A DNA stretch of 64,000 bases from NCBI RefSeq assembly GCF_009831235.1, contig NZ_WUUL01000016.1, forward strand, positions 1-64,000, given 5' to 3'. The position numbers and the translations under genes are program-made. Under the pieces are notes generated by a model. It saw nothing but the letters and a program-made list of their open reading frames with translations, was not told the DNA's origin and ran no database searches. This DNA is from Shimazuella alba. GTDB taxonomy: Bacteria; Bacillota; Bacilli; Thermoactinomycetales; Thermoactinomycetaceae. This document shows, piece after piece, positions 59,968 through 64,000 of this stretch. How positions within the stretch are numbered: the first letter of the stretch is position 1; each line of letters begins with the position of its first letter.

Positions 59968-61230
59968 TTAATGAATCGCTTTAGAAGCGATATCCTTACG
60001 ATAATGTGCGCCCTCAAATCGTATCTGTTTCACGGTTTCATAAGCTCTCTGTTGACTTTCTTGAAGGGTATTCCCAAGTGATGTAACTCCTAACACTCTA
60101 CCTCCAGCAGTAATCACTCTTCCGTTCTTTTCTTGTGTACCTGCATGAATAACAACCGTATGATCATTCAATCGATGGGGGAAAGTGACTTCTAATCCGT
60201 TCGGATAACTACCTGGATATCCTGGTGAGGTCATGACCACACATACTGCGGCACTGTCACTCCACTCGATCTGTAAATCTCCTAGACGCCCCTCTACAAC
60301 AGCTAAGAGGACATCCACTAGATCAGTCTTTAATCTTGGAAGAACAACTTGTGTCTCTGGATCACCAAATCTCGCGTTAAACTCGATTACTTTTGGTCCT
60401 TCATCTGTAATCATGAGACCTGCATACAAAACACCTTTGTAATGAATCCCTTCTTGTTGAAAAGCGTCAACCATTGGATGAATGATTGTCTCTATCGCTT
60501 GCTGGATCACTTCTCCTGCAATTTGAGGAACTGGTGAATATGCACCCATGCCACCAGTATTAGGACCCTTGTCTCCATCAAATACAGCCTTATGATCTTG
60601 GGATACAACCATCGGAGCAACGTTTTTTCCATCGACAAAAGCCATCAAGGAGACCTCTTGACCGATCAAGCATTCTTCAATGACTACTTGATCTCCGGCT
60701 GCACCAAATATTTTGTCGTCCATTGCTTCAATGATTGCTTTTTCTGCTTCTTCTAATGTTTGAGCAACAACTACCCCTTTACCAGCTGCTAGACCATCTG
60801 CCTTGATAACGATAGGTGCTCCTTCTTGTCTCACATAAGTCAATGCCTCTTTGCTATTTGTAAATGCTTGATATTTCCCTGTAGGAATGTTGTATTTTTG
60901 CATCATATCTTTAGCAAAGGTTTTGCTTCCTTCAATGATAGCTGCTGCTTTTTGTGGGCCAAAAATCGGGAGATTCAACTCTTCGAATTGATCTACGATT
61001 CCTTCTAACAAAGGGAGTTCTGGACCCACTACAGTAAGATCAATAGATTGTTCGATCGCAAATTGGGCTAACTTTTCTTGCTCCGAAACTCCAATCGCAA
61101 CATTATCAGCTAAAAGAGCTGTCCCCGCATTTCCTGGTGCGCAGAAAATTTTAGATATACGACTACTTTGAGCCAATTTGGCAATGATCGCATGTTCACG
61201 ACCACCATTACCAATAACTAATATCCGCAT
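59968..61230 (-). CDS. purD: phosphoribosylamine-glycine ligase
   Basis: A 420-residue ATP-grasp enzyme, second step of purine synthesis. MRILVIGNGGREHAI at the N-terminus, IVIKADGLAAGKGVVVA in the ATP-grasp domain, and the signature GPNTGGMGAYSPVP and FNARFGDPETQ are present. GAGGAGGGA precedes the ATG. Last gene of the purM-purN-purH-purD run, the same end order as in Bacillus. Confidence 0.97.
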   Translation of the reverse strand: MRILVIGNGGREHAIIAKLAQSSRISKIFCAPGNAGTALLADNVAIGVSEQEKLAQFAIEQSIDLTVVGPELPLLEGIVDQFEELNLPIFGPQKAAAIIEGSKTFAKDMMQKYNIPTGKYQAFTNSKEALTYVRQEGAPIVIKADGLAAGKGVVVAQTLEEAEKAIIEAMDDKIFGAAGDQVVIEECLIGQEVSLMAFVDGKNVAPMVVSQDHKAVFDGDKGPNTGGMGAYSPVPQIAGEVIQQAIETIIHPMVDAFQQEGIHYKGVLYAGLMITDEGPKVIEFNARFGDPETQVVLPRLKTDLVDVLLAVVEGRLGDLQIEWSDSAAVCVVMTSPGYPGSYPNGLEVTFPHRLNDHTVVIHAGTQEKNGRVITAGGRVLGVTSLGNTLQESQQRAYETVKQIRFEGAHYRKDIASKAIH

Positions 61231-61243
61231 CGCATTCCCTCCT

Positions 61244-62788
61244 CTAGTGTTTGAAGTGACGTACGCCCGTTAATACCATCGCTATGCCATGTTTGTTCGC
61301 TTCTTCAATGGATTCCGAATCGCGGATAGAACCACCCGGTTGAATAATCGCACGAATCCCTGCTTCAGCTGCTTTTTCTAAAGTATCGGACATAGGGAAG
61401 AAAGCATCTGAAGCAAGCACTGCTCCTTTTGCGGATTCTCCGGCTTGGCGAATCGCAATCTCAGCAGCTCCGACACGATTCATCTGACCTGCTCCAACCC
61501 CAATCGTACGATTATCTTTGGTCAGTACAATTGCATTCGACTTCACATGTTTAACCACTTTCCATGCAAATAATAACTCGTCCCACTCTACTTCTGTCGG
61601 AGTGCGATCCGTTGCTACTTGACACATTTCCCGGGTAATTTTTTCGCTGTCTTGTTCTTGGATAAGAATGCCGCCATCAATAGATGTCGCTTTCCAAGTA
61701 GATTGCTTTGCATCATTAGAAAATGCTAATTCTAGCAAACGCAAATTTTTCTTCTCACTGAGAATTTGTTGTGCTTCTTCGCTAAAACTTGGTGCGATGA
61801 TGATTTCTAAAAATATTTCTTTCATTTTAGAAGCGGTAGCTGCATCAATTGGGCGATTTGCTGCAATAATACCACCAAAGATAGAGACAGGATCTGCTTC
61901 ATACGTTCTTTGATATGCTTCGAGTATCGTTTCCCCGATTGCTACACCACAAGGATTCATGTGTTTTACTGCTACTACTGCTGGTTCGGTAAACTCTTTT
62001 ACAATTTCTAAAGCTGCATTTGTGTCTTGGATATTGTTATAGGAAAGCTCTTTTCCTTGTAATTGTTTTGCAGAAACCAGTTGATCTGCTGTAGCTAATG
62101 CATTTTTATAATAAGCGGCTTGTTGATGTGGATTTTCTCCATATCGGAGAGTACTCACTTTTTCGTAAGAGAGCGTTAATTGATCTGGGAGTGATTCTTT
62201 CACTTCTCCCGTCAAATAGCTTGCGATAAGCGAATCATAAGCAGCTGTATGTCGGAATGTTTTTGCGGCTAGCCGTTTTCTAGTAGCGAGGGTGGTTGCT
62301 CCATCCGCTGCAAGTTCTTCTAAGACTACCGCATAATCAGCAGGATCGACTAAAACCGTAACATCGCGGTGATTTTTAGCGGCAGAACGCAACATAGAAG
62401 GACCACCGATATCAATGTTTTCAATCGCTTCCTCATATGTAAATCCTTCTTTGGTGATCGTGGCTTTAAAAGGATATAAGTTTACGACAACCAAATCGAT
62501 AAACTCAATGCCATTGTCCGCGCATGCTTGCTGATGAGACGCTTTATCGCGCACAGCAAGCAAACCTCCATGCACCTTTGGGTGAAGAGTTTTGACTCGG
62601 CCATCAAGAATCTCTGGAAAACCAGTAACTTCGGAAATTTGTGTTACTGGTAATCCTTCTTTTTGCAATAGTTGAAACGTACCACCTGTAGAAATAATTT
62701 GCACCTCTTGCTCAACAAGCTTTCTGGACAATTCGACAATACCTGTTTTATCGGAAACGCTAATAAGCGCGCGACGCACTTTAGACAT
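61244..62788 (-). CDS. purH: bifunctional AICAR transformylase / IMP cyclohydrolase
   Basis: 514 residues, full length. The N-terminal MGS-like cyclohydrolase domain (1-195) has [20 protein letters not shown] and [15 protein letters not shown]. The C-terminal transformylase has [12 protein letters not shown] and [13 protein letters not shown], with SNAIVL and GAGQMNR toward the end. It catalyses the last two steps to IMP. The start is 1 nt from the purN stop region and the next gene is purD. Confidence 0.97.
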   Translation of the reverse strand: MSKVRRALISVSDKTGIVELSRKLVEQEVQIISTGGTFQLLQKEGLPVTQISEVTGFPEILDGRVKTLHPKVHGGLLAVRDKASHQQACADNGIEFIDLVVVNLYPFKATITKEGFTYEEAIENIDIGGPSMLRSAAKNHRDVTVLVDPADYAVVLEELAADGATTLATRKRLAAKTFRHTAAYDSLIASYLTGEVKESLPDQLTLSYEKVSTLRYGENPHQQAAYYKNALATADQLVSAKQLQGKELSYNNIQDTNAALEIVKEFTEPAVVAVKHMNPCGVAIGETILEAYQRTYEADPVSIFGGIIAANRPIDAATASKMKEIFLEIIIAPSFSEEAQQILSEKKNLRLLELAFSNDAKQSTWKATSIDGGILIQEQDSEKITREMCQVATDRTPTEVEWDELLFAWKVVKHVKSNAIVLTKDNRTIGVGAGQMNRVGAAEIAIRQAGESAKGAVLASDAFFPMSDTLEKAAEAGIRAIIQPGGSIRDSESIEEANKHGIAMVLTGVRHFKH

Positions 62789-62789
62789 G

Positions 62790-63359
62790 TTAAATCCTCC
62801 CTGTCACAAGCTGTTTTATTACTTCTGGGTAAAGACTATGTTCCACAGCTTGTATTTTTTTTGTATATGTCATGAGTGTATCATTTTCTTCTATAGCAAC
62901 TGGAACTTGAGCAATAATAGGCCCTGTATCCATTCCTTCATCCACAAAATGAACCGTAACACCAGAAACTTTTACGGGATAGGCAAAAGCTTGTTCAATT
63001 GCATTTTTCCCTACAAAAGCAGGAAGTAAAGAAGGATGAATATTTACAATCCTCCCTTTGAATCTATGCAGTAAAGTAGGACCAATCAATCGCATGTAAC
63101 CAGCTAGAATGATCCATTCAATTTTTTTCTCTTCTAACACTTCTAAGATAGCTGATTCATACGCTTCTTTATTTGGAAAAGATTTTGGTGACACGAGGTA
63201 ATGCGGCACATCCAAACGATCCGCGCGATCCAATACTTTCGCACCTTCGCGATCAGTTAAGAGCAAGGATACTGACTGAGGCCAGTTATCCTTGCGTGAT
63301 TGATTTACAATACTTTCAAAGTTTGTTCCGCTACCAGAAGCGAAAATAGCGATGCTCAT
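62790..63359 (-). CDS. purN: phosphoribosylglycinamide formyltransferase
   Basis: A 189-residue folate-dependent formyltransferase. [16 protein letters not shown] at the N-terminus, [13 protein letters not shown], the catalytic Asn-His pair in [11 protein letters not shown], and [16 protein letters not shown] are present. Its ATG overlaps the purM stop (TAATG), so the two are translationally coupled. Confidence 0.97.
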   Translation of the reverse strand: MSIAIFASGSGTNFESIVNQSRKDNWPQSVSLLLTDREGAKVLDRADRLDVPHYLVSPKSFPNKEAYESAILEVLEEKKIEWIILAGYMRLIGPTLLHRFKGRIVNIHPSLLPAFVGKNAIEQAFAYPVKVSGVTVHFVDEGMDTGPIIAQVPVAIEENDTLMTYTKKIQAVEHSLYPEVIKQLVTGRI

Positions 63360-64000
63360 TAGCTATTTTCACCTACCCAGCGAAATTTATCTGATCCGTT
63401 CACAATCTTACCAATAAGATCTACCGTCTCACCAAGCTCTGAAGCTCTTGCCATAACTTCTTCAGCTTGCTCTTTTGGCACACAAACAACCATTCCAATT
63501 CCCATGTTAAAAGTGCGGAACATATCTTCCTCTGAAACATCACCAGCGTGTTGAATACGGTCGAAAATAGCAGGTACATTCCAAGCATTTGCATGAACTT
63601 CAGCGGTCAGCCCCTTTGGTAACATGCGAGGAACATTTTCTACAAGTCCTCCACCTGTGATATGAGCTGCGCCCTTTACAGTGTACTCTTTCATTAATGT
63701 CAGTAATGTTTTTACATAGATTCTAGTAGGAGTGAGTAGTTCTCTTGCGAGTTCAAGATCCATCCCGTCAGCAAATAAAACATGTCTCGCCAATGAAAAT
63801 CCATTACTATGCAATCCATTGGAACCAAGACCGATCAGAATATCGCCTTCTTCAATTGTAGAACCATCAATTAATTGGTCTTTTTCTACTACACCTACAC
63901 AAAATCCAGCGATATCATATTCTCCTTTGGAATACATACCTGGCATCTCCGCTGTTTCACCGCCAATCAAAGCACATCCAGCATCAACGCAACCATCTGC
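63359..64000 (-). CDS. purM: phosphoribosylformylglycinamidine cyclo-ligase (5' end outside window)
   Basis: 214 codons of the C-terminal two thirds; the frame is open to the right edge of the window and the start lies beyond it. ALIGGETAEMPGMY, IGLGSNGLHSNGFSLAR, HITGGGLVENVPRML and FRTFNMGIGMVV are PurM signatures. It makes aminoimidazole ribotide in purine synthesis. Confidence 0.96.
   Translation of the reverse strand, partial: ADGCVDAGCALIGGETAEMPGMYSKGEYDIAGFCVGVVEKDQLIDGSTIEEGDILIGLGSNGLHSNGFSLARHVLFADGMDLELARELLTPTRIYVKTLLTLMKEYTVKGAAHITGGGLVENVPRMLPKGLTAEVHANAWNVPAIFDRIQHAGDVSEEDMFRTFNMGIGMVVCVPKEQAEEVMARASELGETVDLIGKIVNGSDKFRWVGENS

Overview
The window looks like chromosomal DNA of a low-GC, spore-forming Gram-positive bacterium of the order Bacillales. 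It carries gerP spore-germination genes, two spo0M genes, codY, perR, a caa3-type oxidase operon, an S-box and a T-box leader, and strong AGGAGG ribosome-binding sites with frequent TTG and GTG starts. The large pseudokinase/coiled-coil protein and the fatty acyl-AMP ligase/PKS locus would fit Thermoactinomycetaceae, but that family assignment is inference.

Layout. 1-1270: a decayed IS605/IS1341-type tnpB and a second, orphan right-end-like hairpin. 1281-5733: a Fur-box-preceded MATE exporter, then ygzB, perR, nth, a methyltransferase and bcp. 6061-7793: a gerPA/gerPB/Hsp20 group divergent from a short gerPC, with SigK-like -10 elements between them. 7705-10286: a three-gene ABC-2 exporter. 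10540-11267: two paralogous small proteins. 11405-15997: a 1010-residue pseudokinase/coiled-coil protein followed by two spo0M genes. 17298-18593: gsaB. 18658-24259: a compact lipid/polyketide locus of fatty acyl-AMP ligase, ACP-KS-AT-ACP synthase and type II thioesterase. 24621-26084: three small membrane-associated proteins.

27093-29554 is a SAM-riboswitch-controlled metY-metA operon that should make homocysteine through O-acetylhomoserine. 29555-35821 is an accessory stretch: a DMT-transporter remnant, TetR and MFS genes, a lipase-like secreted hydrolase that seems to start at ATT, and a PadR / thiazoline-carboxylate-hydrolase-like pair. 35982-41535 is the ctaB-ctaC-ctaD-ctaE-ctaF-DUF420 operon for a caa3 cytochrome oxidase. 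41940-45225 holds codY, lepB, a ygaC-like nucleoside phosphatase and proC behind a proline-type T-box. 46100-50936 has vanW-like, mutY, yfhP-like and mscS genes.

51240-59300 is gene-poor: an oxidoreductase, a LysM-3D wall hydrolase, an O-antigen-ligase-like protein, several very small proteins, a tRNA-Pro-like remnant, a decayed coding remnant and a multi-hairpin attenuator-like element. The right end is an M15 peptidase and the distal purine operon purM(partial)-purN-purH-purD.

The most interesting locus is the FAAL / ACP-KS-AT-ACP / thioesterase set. It has the same domain logic as the mycobacterial FadD32-Pks13 condensation pair in a much smaller form, and has its own promoter with an operator-like palindrome. 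The pseudokinase-Spo0M-Spo0M operon and the ATT-initiated secreted hydrolase are next.
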